A DNA stretch of 59,949 nt from an uncultured Oscillospiraceae bacterium (GTDB lineage Bacteria > Bacillota > Clostridia > Oscillospirales > Acutalibacteraceae): contig URYP01000001.1 in assembly GCA_900552115.1 (NCBI GenBank), positions 1 through 59,949 on the forward strand, given 5' to 3'. The position numbers and the translations under genes are program-made. Each line of letters opens with the position of its first letter. The first letter of the stretch is position 1. Shown here in pieces: positions 1 to 8,874 of this stretch. The notes below the pieces were generated by a model. That model did not search any database, was not told the origin of the DNA, and worked only from the letters and a program-made list of their open reading frames with translations.

Positions 1-1657
1 TGCGCGGCGGATAGCCGAAACGCAGCATGTAATACAGGAAAAAGTCGTGCAGCTCATATGGCCCGACGATATCTTCGGTCTGCTGAGCGATCTCGCCGTC
101 CCTTGGCGGGAGCAGCTCCGGGCTGACCGGGGTGTCGAGAATATCCCGCAGCGCCTCTCCCATGTCACCGCCGATCCGATCCGCTTCATAGCCCACCAGA
201 AAGCGAACCAGCGTTTTGGGCACCGAAGCGTTGACGGAGTACATCGACATATGGTCGCCGTTGTAGGTAGCCCAGCCCAGAGCCAGCTCGGACAGATCAC
301 CGGTGCCGACCACCAGGCCGTTCACGCGATTGGCCAAATCCATCAGCACCTGGGTGCGCTCCCGTGCCTGAGCGTTTTCATAGGTCACGTCGGGGGAACC
401 GTCGTGGCCGATATCCTCAAGATGCCGCGTCACGGCGTCCCCAATGGGGATTTCATGAAACGTGGTACCGCCGGCCTGCGCGAGAATCTGCGCGTTGTTT
501 TTAGTACGGCCGGTGGTGCCAAAGCAGGGCATAGTGACGGTGTGGATTCCATTGTGGTCCCAGCCGAGCCGGTCATAGGCCCGCAGCGTTATGAGCAGCG
601 CCAGGGCCGAATCCAGACCGCCGGAGAGTCCCAGCACGGCCCGCCCGCCGGTGACCGACAGGCGCTGCGCCAACCCGGCGGACTGGATGGTCAGCACTTC
701 CTCAAATCTCTGCGCGCGAGCCGCCTCGGCCGGCACGAAGGGCAGCGGCGAAAGCGGCCGCATCAAATCCAGATCCACCAGCGGGAAATCGAACCAGACC
801 GGCTGCGCCGGCGTGGGCGACACCGTGTTGTGGCGGCGATCAAACAGCAGCCGGGCCACGTCCACTTCGCTGGCCGTAATCCCGGCGGAGAAGCGTTCGC
901 CTTCCGCCAGAAGCAGGCCGTTTTCAGCGATTAGGCGATGACCGGCAAACACTGCCGAGGAGGTGGACTCCCCCTCCCCCGCGCCAGCGTAGATCACAGC
1001 GCCGGCCAGTTGGGCCGACCGTACCATGCTCCAGTTTTTCCGCCAGGCAGAGCAGCCTGCCGCCTCGCCGACGGCGGACATATACGCCATCAGGGTAGCT
1101 CCCCCGGCCGCCATTCCGGCTGTACCGGCAGCGGCGGCGGGTGTTTCCTCCCCAACCTCCACGCCGAAACAGAATTCCGGCATTTGGCGGCAGGCGAAAA
1201 GCAGGTCCGCATCCATGCAGGCCTCCTGCCCGGCATAGGTGACGGTCTGAGGGCCCGCCGGAGCGGCGGCAAAGGGACGCGGTCCTTTTTTGCCGCCATA
1301 GGCGGACAGTGTGCGTTTGGGTATGATCCCCAGCAACCGCCCCTGCCGGCAGACCAGCGCGCAGTCATACAACGCCGCGCCAGCGGCCACCGGGACGCCG
1401 ATTACTAAGACGGGGGCCAGGGCAACGGTTTCCCGGAGCAGCCACCGCACCGCTTTTTCAGCGGCTTTAAGCAGTACCGGCTGCCAGAACAGATCGCCGC
1501 AAGTCGCCCCTGTAACGCACAGCTCCGGAAACACCATCAGCGCGGTGCCCGCCGGGGCGGCCTGCGCCATATCCCGTATCTGCCGGATGTTATAACCGCA
1601 GTCTGCCACCCGGATATCCGGTGTGGCCGCCGCGATGCGCACAAATCCGTCCCGCAT
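1..1657 (-). CDS. nadE: NAD+ synthase (nitrilase + NAD synthetase domains), 3' end outside window
   Basis: Makes NAD+ from deamido-NAD+ with ATP and ammonia. The ATG at 1657 follows AAAGGAGG; 552 codons are visible and about 90 C-terminal residues lie outside the window. Residues 1-270 are a nitrilase/glutaminase domain (Glu in PELCVTG, Lys in PKRTL). The synthetase domain carries the P-loop LGLSGGLDSAL and GTGDLSELALG. Odd: at residue 169, where family members have the nucleophilic Cys (EICEDLW), this protein reads EVGEETP, and the usual region after the Lys is also altered. The glutaminase half may therefore be inactive and the enzyme ammonia-fed. It lies 24 bp after the transglutaminase gene and is probably co-transcribed with the moxR operon. 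The large plus-strand ORFs over it are shadows. Confidence 0.93.
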   Translation of the reverse strand, partial: MRDGFVRIAAATPDIRVADCGYNIRQIRDMAQAAPAGTALMVFPELCVTGATCGDLFWQPVLLKAAEKAVRWLLRETVALAPVLVIGVPVAAGAALYDCALVCRQGRLLGIIPKRTLSAYGGKKGPRPFAAAPAGPQTVTYAGQEACMDADLLFACRQMPEFCFGVEVGEETPAAAAGTAGMAAGGATLMAYMSAVGEAAGCSAWRKNWSMVRSAQLAGAVIYAGAGEGESTSSAVFAGHRLIAENGLLLAEGERFSAGITASEVDVARLLFDRRHNTVSPTPAQPVWFDFPLVDLDLMRPLSPLPFVPAEAARAQRFEEVLTIQSAGLAQRLSVTGGRAVLGLSGGLDSALALLITLRAYDRLGWDHNGIHTVTMPCFGTTGRTKNNAQILAQAGGTTFHEIPIGDAVTRHLEDIGHDGSPDVTYENAQARERTQVLMDLANRVNGLVVGTGDLSELALGWATYNGDHMSMYSVNASVPKTLVRFLVGYEADRIGGDMGEALRDILDTPVSPELLPPRDGEIAQQTEDIVGPYELHDFFLYYMLRFGYPPR

Positions 1658-1681
1658 GCCCGTACCTCCTTTAAAAATCAA

Positions 1682-4054
1682 CTACAGCAACAGCCGGCGG
1701 CGAATAAAGTAGACCACCGCATTATACTCGTCGTACAATTTTTTCTCCAGATGCTCATGCGCGGTTTCCACCAGAGCGACCTCTTCCTCGGTCGGCTCAA
1801 TCTGGCCGTAGCGCCAGCGCATCATAATATCAAAGACCTGCCGCATGGCGTCGGGTTCCAGTCCCACGCCCTGCTCCACGCGGGCGGCAAACTGCTTCAT
1901 GGTTTCCCTGGTCTGCGGGACATAATGCAGCAGCTTGAGCTGCCGGATCATATCGGTATAATAATGATCCGCCTGCTCACCGAAGGATTTGAACCGCTGG
2001 CGCACCACATCCGGCTGCCACGCGGTTTCGCTGTAGCGCAGCCGCTTCAAGGCCAGCAGGCCCAGCACCAGCAGCACCAGCACCACGAAGCCGGTGATCA
2101 CGGAATAGAGCATCCAGGAGGGCAACCCGTCGCCGCTCTTGTTTACAATGGCGCTCGTCATGGTACCGGTCGGGCCGGTATCGTTAAAGCGGCTGGAGGC
2201 TGTCGTCGTTGTAGAGGCCGTCGTTTCGCTCGGCTCCGGCTCGTCCTGCGCCAAGTTGGCGTACTGAGAATTGGCCGTGGGGTCAAACGATACCCAGCCC
2301 AGACCCTCAAAGTAGCATTCCGTCCAGGCGTGGGCGTTCTTGCGGGCGGCGTACCAATCGTCGCCTTTTTGGTCCTGCTCCAGGCCGTATCCGGCCACAA
2401 AGCGGGAGGGCACGCCCAGAGTACGGGCCATCATGGTCATCGCCGACGCAAAGTGGACACAATATCCCTGCTTGTTTTCCAGGAAATACGCGACAAAATC
2501 CTCGTCGTCCGGCGTATCGCCCGGCGTCAGCGTATACGAATAATTTTTTCGCAGGGCGCTTTCCAGCGCCACCATCATATCGTAGGGCCGGATTTTACCG
2601 TTGGTCAATGTCTTAGCTGTGTCGGCCACGATGGAGGGCAAATCCGCCGGCACATCCAGATACAGTTTCTGGAACTCCTCGCTGTAAAACTGAACGTCGC
2701 CGCTCTTTGTGCCTTCTTCCAGTAGCTTGTTCACCTGGCCTGTAAAGCTTTTATCCCAATGAGAAAGCACCTGGCCGGTAAAGGTATACTCATACGACTT
2801 ATCCGGCGGAAAACTGTTGATAAAAACCTCAGAATTCATATTAAACAGTACTGGGCTTTTCGCCGGCGTCGTTTCTTTGAAGCTCATCAGCCGGCCCGCG
2901 GTGTACAAAATCGATTCCGACGGCCGCATAACCGTCACCGTCATGCCCGTGTTGGCCCCAATCCCCGACAGAATCGCCTGTCCATTCTCACTGTCCGGCT
3001 TGTTGAGGTCAAAGGCGTTATAATACTCGTCCTTAAACAGGGAACTCCCCAAACGGTAGTAGGTCGCTTTTTCCGCTGACCATTCCTGCCCGTCATAGGT
3101 CGTATACACCTTGCCTTTCAGCAGGGTCGGCGTTTGGGTTTTCACCTTGAGCACCTTGGTTTCATCGTCCAGACGGATATTGCCGCCCAGCTTTCCTTTC
3201 TGTGGCTGCAGCCCAGCCGAAACCAGGTCATAATCGGCATAACCGGTGTTCATTTTGTTGTCAATGCCCAGCAGGGACTGGATATCTTCCGCGGTGTTGG
3301 CCAGCGGCCGCACCTTAATACTGCTGGTATCGGCCGGGAGCAGCAGCATGGAAACCACCGAGCAAATAGCCGTCAGCACCACTGCGGTAGCATAGACATA
3401 CCACGCCGGCTTGCGCCATTTTTTTACGCTCTCCTTGCGCTGCGCCTGGGTCTGCCCTTTCACCTTGGGCAGCTTGGCGCTGGCATACCGCGACATCAGC
3501 GGGAACATACCGGTGGCGAGCCAGAGCAGAGCCATCAGGTTGTTGGCCCGGAAACCGTTGACAATAATGATCCAGAACAGAATACCCGAGCAGACGATCA
3601 TCGCCCAAACCCGCCGGATACCGCGCACGCAGAGGTACAGGAACGATGTGATTAGAATATGTACGATCCAGATGACCAATTGGATATTGACATCGGTATA
3701 GTACTCCGACTTGGTGGGGAATTTATGGATCCACCAATCCATCAGGCCCTGTACATAAGTGAGCATATTGTCCCAGTTGCCGGTAATCAGGATCCCCAGC
3801 AACCCCAGGACGAGGCAGCCGCCAATGGCTGCCGGCAATATCCATTTGCGCCGGGTTCCCAGCGCCAGCACCACCACAATGACAGCGGCATGGATGATCA
3901 TATTCGTCATAGTGGTATGGAAACGGAACAGCTGGTCGAACGCCAGCATGGCGCCGACCGCCATGGCCATGCAGCACAGGCTGTCCAGCAGCAGTTCCAT
4001 CCAGTCGCTGACCGTCATGCGGGTGCGGGAGGGCGATTGGCTTTTGCTTTTCAT
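1682..4054 (-). CDS. Transglutaminase-like membrane protein (TgpA/DUF3488 type)
   Basis: A 790-aa membrane protein. The first ~240 residues hold about six hydrophobic segments. A large outer portion follows, with a transglutaminase core around Cys532 (KQGYCVHFASA), a His in NAHAWTE and an Asp in VSFDPT, so the Cys-His-Asp triad is intact. A Thr/Ser-rich linker, one further membrane segment (~655-680) and a DUF4129-like cytoplasmic tail complete it. The ATG overlaps the DUF58 stop by 4 bp. MoxR-DUF58-transglutaminase is a recurrent trio in bacteria, thought to act on or at the cell surface; the substrate is unknown. Thr runs in the linker resemble those of other surface proteins in this window. 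Confidence 0.88.
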   Translation of the reverse strand: MKSKSQSPSRTRMTVSDWMELLLDSLCCMAMAVGAMLAFDQLFRFHTTMTNMIIHAAVIVVVLALGTRRKWILPAAIGGCLVLGLLGILITGNWDNMLTYVQGLMDWWIHKFPTKSEYYTDVNIQLVIWIVHILITSFLYLCVRGIRRVWAMIVCSGILFWIIIVNGFRANNLMALLWLATGMFPLMSRYASAKLPKVKGQTQAQRKESVKKWRKPAWYVYATAVVLTAICSVVSMLLLPADTSSIKVRPLANTAEDIQSLLGIDNKMNTGYADYDLVSAGLQPQKGKLGGNIRLDDETKVLKVKTQTPTLLKGKVYTTYDGQEWSAEKATYYRLGSSLFKDEYYNAFDLNKPDSENGQAILSGIGANTGMTVTVMRPSESILYTAGRLMSFKETTPAKSPVLFNMNSEVFINSFPPDKSYEYTFTGQVLSHWDKSFTGQVNKLLEEGTKSGDVQFYSEEFQKLYLDVPADLPSIVADTAKTLTNGKIRPYDMMVALESALRKNYSYTLTPGDTPDDEDFVAYFLENKQGYCVHFASAMTMMARTLGVPSRFVAGYGLEQDQKGDDWYAARKNAHAWTECYFEGLGWVSFDPTANSQYANLAQDEPEPSETTASTTTTASSRFNDTGPTGTMTSAIVNKSGDGLPSWMLYSVITGFVVLVLLVLGLLALKRLRYSETAWQPDVVRQRFKSFGEQADHYYTDMIRQLKLLHYVPQTRETMKQFAARVEQGVGLEPDAMRQVFDIMMRWRYGQIEPTEEEVALVETAHEHLEKKLYDEYNAVVYFIRRRLLL

Positions 4055-5283
4055 CGTCTCAGTCCTCCTCCCAGTCGGTCGCCGATTTCTTCCGGTTTGG
4101 GAATGCCGATCAGCTTAATCATGGTGCCTTCCAAATTGGGAAGTTTGTTTTCATCGCCATCGGGGAACGGCATTACAAACGAGGTTTCGCAGCGGCGCAT
4201 TGCCATATCGTTCAGCGTGCTGAACAGCTCGTCTGAGAAGCGATCGGTAATCACGTAAGCCGCCTGGAGCTGGCCGGCGTTGTCAATACGCATTTGCGAC
4301 ATATCCAGCTTATCCTCCAGCTTGGCAAACGGCGCCATAACCAACTGGTCATACGCTTCTTCAAAGTCGGCTTCACTGATAACCGGCAGATCCAGATCCC
4401 CATGCGGCATATCCGGATTCCCGAGCATCATCAGCCGCACCGTCTGGCCGCCCAGCATATAAAACTGGGCCAGCGTGGCGGCGGTTTCAGTGGCAATGTC
4501 CGCGTAGTCGTCCACCTTGTCGCTGTGCGTCCCGGTGTCCATCACCAGCAGCACATACGGCTCGGATGATATCTCATACTGCCGGGTCTGAAGCTCATGT
4601 GTACGGGCGGTCTGTACCCAGTGAATCCGTTTGAGCGAATCCCCCTGGTGATAAGCCCGGACGCCTGCATAGCTGTCGCCGAAATCGGCTACGGACACCC
4701 GCAGGCTCGACGAATCCGTCGTGAATTTGGGCGTATCCGGATCAATTTCCAAATCATGAAGCTGCGGATAAACGGCCAGAGCCTCGGTCGGGTCAGACAC
4801 AGCTCCCGGTCGCAGCAGCGGCAGAGAAAAAATACCGAATGCGTCGTATACTCGGATGCGATGCGGCACCGATTTCCATAGTCCCCTATGGTCGCAGGCA
4901 ATTTCCATGGAAAACGACTCTTTGAAATAGCCCATCCGCAGGGACAGGCGTGTCATAGACGCCTGTTTGATGGTAAATTTCTGTTTTCTGCCTGTCTTGC
5001 CGCTTTTCGGGGCCATAATTCCAAAATCGGCCAAAGCGGGAAACACAAGGAATCCGCTCAGCGTCACTTCGAGACTGACGTCATCCAGCCGTTTGATGGA
5101 ATTGGTCAGCAACCGCTGGCGGCAAGTGAGGCTGAACGCGGCCAGCAGCACCGATATGGCCGCCAGAGCCAGCAACATGGCCAAAAACAGCACCACCCAG
5201 AATATTTCACGGACGCCGGTGGCAAAAGCCACGAACAGCGTCAGTGCCAAAAGTCCGATATATCCCCAACCCCGTAACGTCAT
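4051..5283 (-). CDS. DUF58 domain protein
   Basis: A 410-aa protein with two N-terminal hydrophobic segments (about residues 5-45) followed by a vWA-like DUF58 domain; the family signature is seen around GDSYAGVRAYHQGDSLKRIHW. It overlaps the MoxR gene before it and the transglutaminase gene after it by 4 bp each (ATGA junctions), so the three are translationally coupled. DUF58 proteins are usual partners of MoxR ATPases, which are thought to remodel or activate them; the molecular role is not established. Confidence 0.88.
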   Translation of the reverse strand: MTLRGWGYIGLLALTLFVAFATGVREIFWVVLFLAMLLALAAISVLLAAFSLTCRQRLLTNSIKRLDDVSLEVTLSGFLVFPALADFGIMAPKSGKTGRKQKFTIKQASMTRLSLRMGYFKESFSMEIACDHRGLWKSVPHRIRVYDAFGIFSLPLLRPGAVSDPTEALAVYPQLHDLEIDPDTPKFTTDSSSLRVSVADFGDSYAGVRAYHQGDSLKRIHWVQTARTHELQTRQYEISSEPYVLLVMDTGTHSDKVDDYADIATETAATLAQFYMLGGQTVRLMMLGNPDMPHGDLDLPVISEADFEEAYDQLVMAPFAKLEDKLDMSQMRIDNAGQLQAAYVITDRFSDELFSTLNDMAMRRCETSFVMPFPDGDENKLPNLEGTMIKLIGIPKPEEIGDRLGGGLRR

Positions 5284-6218
5284 CGTACAGCAGGCACCGG
5301 CAGGGTATTCAGGATCGTCTCGATAACCGCTTCCGGCGTTGTACGGTGCAGACCGGCACGGTTACGCATGATCATGCGGTGGCAGAGCACGTGGCGCGCC
5401 ATTTTCTGGACATCGTCCGGCAGCACAAAGCTGCGGCCGGCCAGCATCGCGCTTCCGCGGGCGGCCTGCATCAACGCGATGGAACCACGCGGGCTGGCGC
5501 CCATCAAAACCTCATCCGCCTTACGGGTCGCTTCCACAATGGCAACCACATAGTCTACCACAGGCTGCGAACAATCCACCTGCTGCAGAATCTGCTGCAT
5601 GGCCAGAACATCCTGAGCCGAAGCAACCGGCTGCAGCTTTACTTTGGTGTGGCGGTCATCATGGCCCGTCACAATCCGCATTTCCTCCTCATGGGTCGGA
5701 TAGCCCATGGATATGCGCATGAAGAAACGGTCCATCTGCGCTTCCGGCAGCGGATAAGTACCCGCCATCTCGACCGGGTTCTGGGTGGCCAGCACCATAA
5801 ACGGCGCGGGCGCGGGATAGGTCTGCCCGTCGATGGTGACCTGGTTTTCCTGCATGACCTCCAGCAACGCCGACTGCGTTTTAGGGCTGGAACGGTTGAT
5901 TTCGTCAGCCAGTACAATCTGGTTCATAATGCTGCCGATGTGCAGCTCCTGTTCGCCGGTCTTCATATTGAACATGGTAAAACCCGTGATATCGGACGGC
6001 AGCACGTCCGGGGTAAACTGAATACGCCGGAACGAACAGCCCAGTGAGGAGGCCAGCGCCGAAACCATCGTGGTCTTGCCCAGACCCGGGATGTCCTCGA
6101 TCAGAACGTGTCCCGAACACAGGAGGGAAATCATCAGCAGATCCACCACATCCTCTTTACCTACGATGACCTTTTTCACATTCTGTCGGATATCCTCGAT
6201 TGTCTTCAAATACTCCAT
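5280..6218 (-). CDS. MoxR-family AAA+ ATPase
   Basis: A 312-aa AAA+ ATPase with Walker A around residues 43-50 (IPGLGKTT), Walker B plus the MoxR signature LADEINRSSPKTQSAL near 105-120, and sensor 1 in LATQNPVE. Its length is normal for MoxR. It opens the minus-strand operon moxR-DUF58-transglutaminase-nadE and overlaps the next gene by 4 bp. The ATG follows GGGGGAGG. Family members act as chaperone-like ATPases for metallo- or vWA-domain partners; here the DUF58 protein is the obvious partner. Confidence 0.92.
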   Translation of the reverse strand: MEYLKTIEDIRQNVKKVIVGKEDVVDLLMISLLCSGHVLIEDIPGLGKTTMVSALASSLGCSFRRIQFTPDVLPSDITGFTMFNMKTGEQELHIGSIMNQIVLADEINRSSPKTQSALLEVMQENQVTIDGQTYPAPAPFMVLATQNPVEMAGTYPLPEAQMDRFFMRISMGYPTHEEEMRIVTGHDDRHTKVKLQPVASAQDVLAMQQILQQVDCSQPVVDYVVAIVEATRKADEVLMGASPRGSIALMQAARGSAMLAGRSFVLPDDVQKMARHVLCHRMIMRNRAGLHRTTPEAVIETILNTLPVPAVR

Positions 6219-6273
6219 AATGAACCTCCCCCGTTATCATGGGAAAAAATTTGTGCTTTTTACACATAGGGCT

Positions 6274-6302
6274 ATTATACCGTGTCTTTTTTTAAAAGTC
6301 CA
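6274..6302 (-). promoter_or_regulatory. Sigma-A promoter of the moxR operon
   Basis: On the minus strand TGGACT and TATAAT are separated by 17 bp, about 55 bp before the moxR start. The -35 is 4/6 and the -10 is perfect. Confidence 0.6.
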
Positions 6303-6402
6303 TGCTTTCTTGTGGGTTTGGCCCACCAAAATCCATAGAACATTTTTGTTGTTTACTTCTGAAAAAGACCGATAAGCCATCCACATTTCAATGAAACGTC
6401 TA

Positions 6403-6433
6403 TACATAATGTCCCTGTGTCCACGCCATACTA
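6403..6433 (+). promoter_or_regulatory. Sigma-G-like promoter for the spore coat pair
   Basis: TACATAA, a 17-bp spacer, then CATACTA: close to the forespore sigma-G consensus (TGMATAW-N17/18-CATACTA), with one mismatch in the -35. It ends 19 bp before the first coat gene. The overlapping TATACATAAT could instead be read as a sigma-E-type -10. This is a consensus match by eye only. Confidence 0.45.
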
Positions 6434-6452
6434 CCTATGGAGGTGATAAACA

Positions 6453-6626
6453 ATGAGCCCGAAAGAAGTATTGTATATCGACGACGCCCTGGGACATGAG
6501 CAGTATCTGCAGACCAAATGCCAGCAGACGGCCAATCAGCTTCAGGACAAGGAACTCAAAACCTTTATTGAACAGCAGATGACCAAACACCGCCAGTTGT
6601 TCGGCCAATTTTATCAACTCGTGTAA
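6453..6626 (+). CDS. Small spore coat protein (CotF-like)
   Basis: A 57-aa protein beginning MSPKEVLYIDDALGHEQYL, with GGAGGTG 7 nt before its ATG. Composition is rich in Gln, Lys and Leu, with a ferritin-like helical pattern (AxHxxxLxxxxxQxxxxL). It resembles the very short coat proteins that clostridia encode immediately ahead of a CotF-family gene. It sits 14 bp upstream of such a gene, and the pair shares a sporulation-type promoter candidate. Confidence 0.75.
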   Translation: MSPKEVLYIDDALGHEQYLQTKCQQTANQLQDKELKTFIEQQMTKHRQLFGQFYQLV

Positions 6627-6640
6627 GGAGGGACGATTCA

Positions 6641-6892
6641 ATGGATGACAAATGCCTAATGGAAGACATGCTGCTCGTGGTCAAGGGTGCGTGCGATCTG
6701 TATATGCACGGCACCATCGAGTGCCCCACCAGCAACGTGCACAGCGCCTTCAGCACCGCGCTGAACGACACGCTCAAAATGCAGGACGAGATTTACCAGA
6801 AAATGTCGGCGAAAGGCTGGTATACCACCCAGCAGGCCGACCAGCAGCAGATCAACCAGGTAAAGCAAAAACACGCCAGCGCAGCCAACTAA
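6641..6892 (+). CDS. CotF-family spore coat protein
   Basis: An 83-aa protein starting MDDKCLMEDMLLVVKGACDL; the stretch LYMHGTIECPTSNVHSAF is characteristic of clostridial CotF-family coat proteins. It would be made in sporulating cells and assembled into the spore coat. It follows the 57-aa coat gene after 14 bp and is closed by a terminator at 6900. The ATG follows AAGGAGGG. Confidence 0.85.
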   Translation: MDDKCLMEDMLLVVKGACDLYMHGTIECPTSNVHSAFSTALNDTLKMQDEIYQKMSAKGWYTTQQADQQQINQVKQKHASAAN

Positions 6893-6899
6893 TGCGCAG

Positions 6900-6924
6900 C
6901 CGCTCCTTCGGGAGCGGTTTTTTT
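6900..6924 (+). terminator. Terminator after the coat genes
   Basis: CCGCTCC, loop TTCG, GGAGCGG, then seven T residues. Confidence 0.9.
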
Positions 6925-7022
6925 ATATTTGTCCGGTCGGCTGCGGCCCGGCGTATTGGATCTATCTATAATAATGTAATAATATAACCACCAGATATCC
7001 TGTCGGTTTCTGAAAAAAGCAC

Positions 7023-7051
7023 TTGACCGCCTGCCAAAATTATGCTATAGT
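7023..7051 (+). promoter_or_regulatory. Sigma-A promoter of the rpmG-secE-nusG operon
   Basis: TTGACC, a 17-bp spacer and TATAGT. The transcript would carry a leader of about 105 nt with a small hairpin (CGCCC/GGGTG) in a T-rich stretch. Confidence 0.75.
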
Positions 7052-7161
7052 AGAAAATACCTCAAAAGGGGTTATTTTTTTGCGCCCGTTTTTTGGGTGC
7101 GGGTTCCCTTATTTTCGAGGGAGGCTATGTAAAATTCCGACTATCGGGAGGTGCCGTTAAC

Positions 7162-7311
7162 ATGAGAGTCAAAATTACCCTGGCCTGCACGGAGTGCAAA
7201 CAGCGCAACTACAACATGATGAAAAACAAGAAGAACGACCCGGATCGGCTGGAAATGCAGAAATACTGCCGTTTCTGCCGGAAACACACCACACACAGAG
7301 AGACCAAATAA
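7162..7311 (+). CDS. rpmG: 50S ribosomal protein L33
   Basis: A 49-aa large-subunit protein (MRVKITLACTEC...) with two CxxC pairs, CTEC and CRFC, so it is the zinc-binding form of L33. The ATG at 7162 is chosen because it follows GGGAGGTG and gives the normal length; the longer open frame upstream has no family similarity. It is first in the rpmG-secE-nusG-rplK-rplA cluster. Confidence 0.95.
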   Translation: MRVKITLACTECKQRNYNMMKNKKNDPDRLEMQKYCRFCRKHTTHRETK

Positions 7312-7370
7312 GCACGTCTCATCGGACGGACTTACCGCCCCGGCGGGCGGGAAGAAAAGGAGGGTTCCCC

Positions 7371-7643
7371 ATGGCTGATGAAATCGTCAATTCCCCGGAA
7401 ACGGAGAAAACCGAAAAGGATGCGAAGGCTTCCAAATCCGCCAACAAAAAAGGACCCGGTCCGGGCAAACGGATGGCCAAATTCTTCCGCGATACCAAAG
7501 GAGAATTTAAAAAAATCATTTGGCCTACTTTCCCCACCGTGGTGCGTAACACCGGCGTCACCCTGGCGATGTGCGCGTTCCTTGGCCTGATTATTTGCGT
7601 TGTGGATATCGGCCTGTCGGCCTTGATTAACCTGATGGTGTGA
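7371..7643 (+). CDS. secE: Protein translocase subunit SecE
   Basis: A 90-aa essential subunit of the SecYEG channel. A charged, Lys-rich N-terminal region of about 40 residues is followed by the SecE signature FFRDTKGEFKKIIWPTF and one membrane segment near residues 63-85. The ATG at 7371 follows AAGGAGGG. It lies between rpmG and nusG, the usual position in Firmicutes. Confidence 0.95.
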   Translation: MADEIVNSPETEKTEKDAKASKSANKKGPGPGKRMAKFFRDTKGEFKKIIWPTFPTVVRNTGVTLAMCAFLGLIICVVDIGLSALINLMV

Positions 7644-7674
7644 TAACCGTCGCACCCTGTTAGGAGGACGAGCA

Positions 7675-8193
7675 ATGTCTGATCAGGCGCACTGGTATGT
7701 CGTGCATACCTATTCCGGCTATGAAAACAAAGTGGCGACCAATCTTGAAAAGATTGTGGAAAACCGGAAGCTGCACGACTGGATCCATGAGATCCGCGTC
7801 CCGACCGAAACGGTCGTGGAAATCAAAGACAACAAAAAACGGGAAGTCGACCGCAAAATTTTTCCCGGCTACGTGCTGGTGAAAATGGTCATGACCGACG
7901 ACAGCTGGTACATTGTCCGCAATACGCGGGGCTGTACTGGATTTGTCGGCCCCAACGGCAAACCCACTCCCCTGACCGACGAAGAAGTCGCGGCCCTGGG
8001 CGTGGAGAAGCACGAAGTGGAAGTGACCTATCAGGTCGGCGATACGGTCCGGATCAACGACGGCCCGCTGGCAAATTTCACCGGCGTCGTCGACGAACTG
8101 GATGTGGAGAAGAACATGGTGCGGGTGACCATTTCCATGTTCGGCCGCGAAACCCCGGTCGAACTGGAGCTGGACCAAGCCGAACCCATGTGA
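7675..8193 (+). CDS. nusG: Transcription termination/antitermination protein NusG
   Basis: A 172-aa protein with an NGN domain (WYVVHTYSGYENKVATNL, residues ~7-24) and a C-terminal KOW domain with the motif VGDTVRINDGPLANFTG. It binds RNA polymerase and modulates pausing and transcription-translation coupling. It starts 31 bp after secE behind AGGAGG. Confidence 0.96.
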   Translation: MSDQAHWYVVHTYSGYENKVATNLEKIVENRKLHDWIHEIRVPTETVVEIKDNKKREVDRKIFPGYVLVKMVMTDDSWYIVRNTRGCTGFVGPNGKPTPLTDEEVAALGVEKHEVEVTYQVGDTVRINDGPLANFTGVVDELDVEKNMVRVTISMFGRETPVELELDQAEPM

Positions 8194-8214
8194 GCAGAAC
8201 AGTTCCGATGTATC

Positions 8215-8233
8215 AAGCGGTTCGCCGCTTTTT
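8215..8233 (+). terminator. Weak terminator/attenuator between nusG and rplK
   Basis: AGCGG, loop TTCG, CCGCT, then TTTTT, 20 nt after the nusG stop. The short stem suggests partial termination, separating nusG from the L11-L1 pair. Confidence 0.6.
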
Positions 8234-8265
8234 ACTGTGCGCCGGACACGTTTCCGGCTGTGGGA

Positions 8266-8303
8266 GGAACGGTGCGAAGCCTGTCTTCGCCGGTAGCCGT
8301 TCC
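8266..8303 (+). promoter_or_regulatory. Hairpin in the rplK leader, possible L1 autoregulatory site
   Basis: An outer stem GGAACGG/CCGTTCC and an inner stem GCGAAG/CTTCGC are joined by an asymmetric internal loop (one U opposite CGGUAG), 36 nt before the L11 start. In many bacteria L1 represses the L11-L1 mRNA by binding a hairpin with an asymmetric loop at this place. The assignment is inference from position and shape. Confidence 0.35.
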
Positions 8304-8338
8304 GCCATTGACCACGATTTTTGGAGGTGCAAGAAAAA

Positions 8339-8764
8339 ATGGCTCAGAAAGTAACCGGTTACATTAAACTGCAGATTCCGGCTGGCAAAGCTACGCCGGC
8401 GCCCCCTGTCGGACCGGCCCTTGGTCAGCACGGCGTCAACATTATGGCTTTTACAAAGGAATTCAACGAGCGTACGAAAAACGACGTGGGCCTGATTATC
8501 CCTGTCGTCATCACGGTGTATGCCGACCGTTCGTTTACCTTTGTCACCAAGACCCCCCCTGCGGCGGTCCTGATCAAAAAAGCCTGCGGTATCGAAACCG
8601 CGTCCGGCGTGCCGAACAAGAATAAGGTCGCCAAGATCACGCGGGACCAGGTAAAGAAAATTGCCGAGACCAAGATGCCCGATTTGAACGCTGCCAGTGT
8701 GGAAGCGGCCATGAGCATGGTCGCCGGTACTGCGCGCAGCATGGGTATTGAAGTCGTCGACTAA
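8339..8764 (+). CDS. rplK: 50S ribosomal protein L11
   Basis: A 141-aa protein starting MAQKVTGYIKLQIPAGKATP; the Pro-rich segment APPVGPALGQHGVNIM is the L11 N-terminal signature. It binds 23S rRNA in the GTPase-associated centre and is involved in the stringent response. The ATG at 8339 gives the standard length with GGAGG upstream; a TTG 18 nt earlier lies on the ribosome-binding site and is rejected. Confidence 0.97.
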   Translation: MAQKVTGYIKLQIPAGKATPAPPVGPALGQHGVNIMAFTKEFNERTKNDVGLIIPVVITVYADRSFTFVTKTPPAAVLIKKACGIETASGVPNKNKVAKITRDQVKKIAETKMPDLNAASVEAAMSMVAGTARSMGIEVVD

Positions 8765-8874
8765 ACCCGCATTGGGTGGGAGGAACATCTCAACCATTCC
8801 GATTTTACCACTCTACGCGGTTTGCTCCGGCAAGGCCCGGCATGCAGCCGCGTATCAACAGGGAGGATAAGCCA

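Noticed and set aside
47..1595. Several plus-strand open frames (up to 295 aa) at the window start
   Set aside because: They are antisense to nadE, whose minus-strand translation has clear NAD synthase motifs; the plus frames have no recognisable domain or ribosome site.
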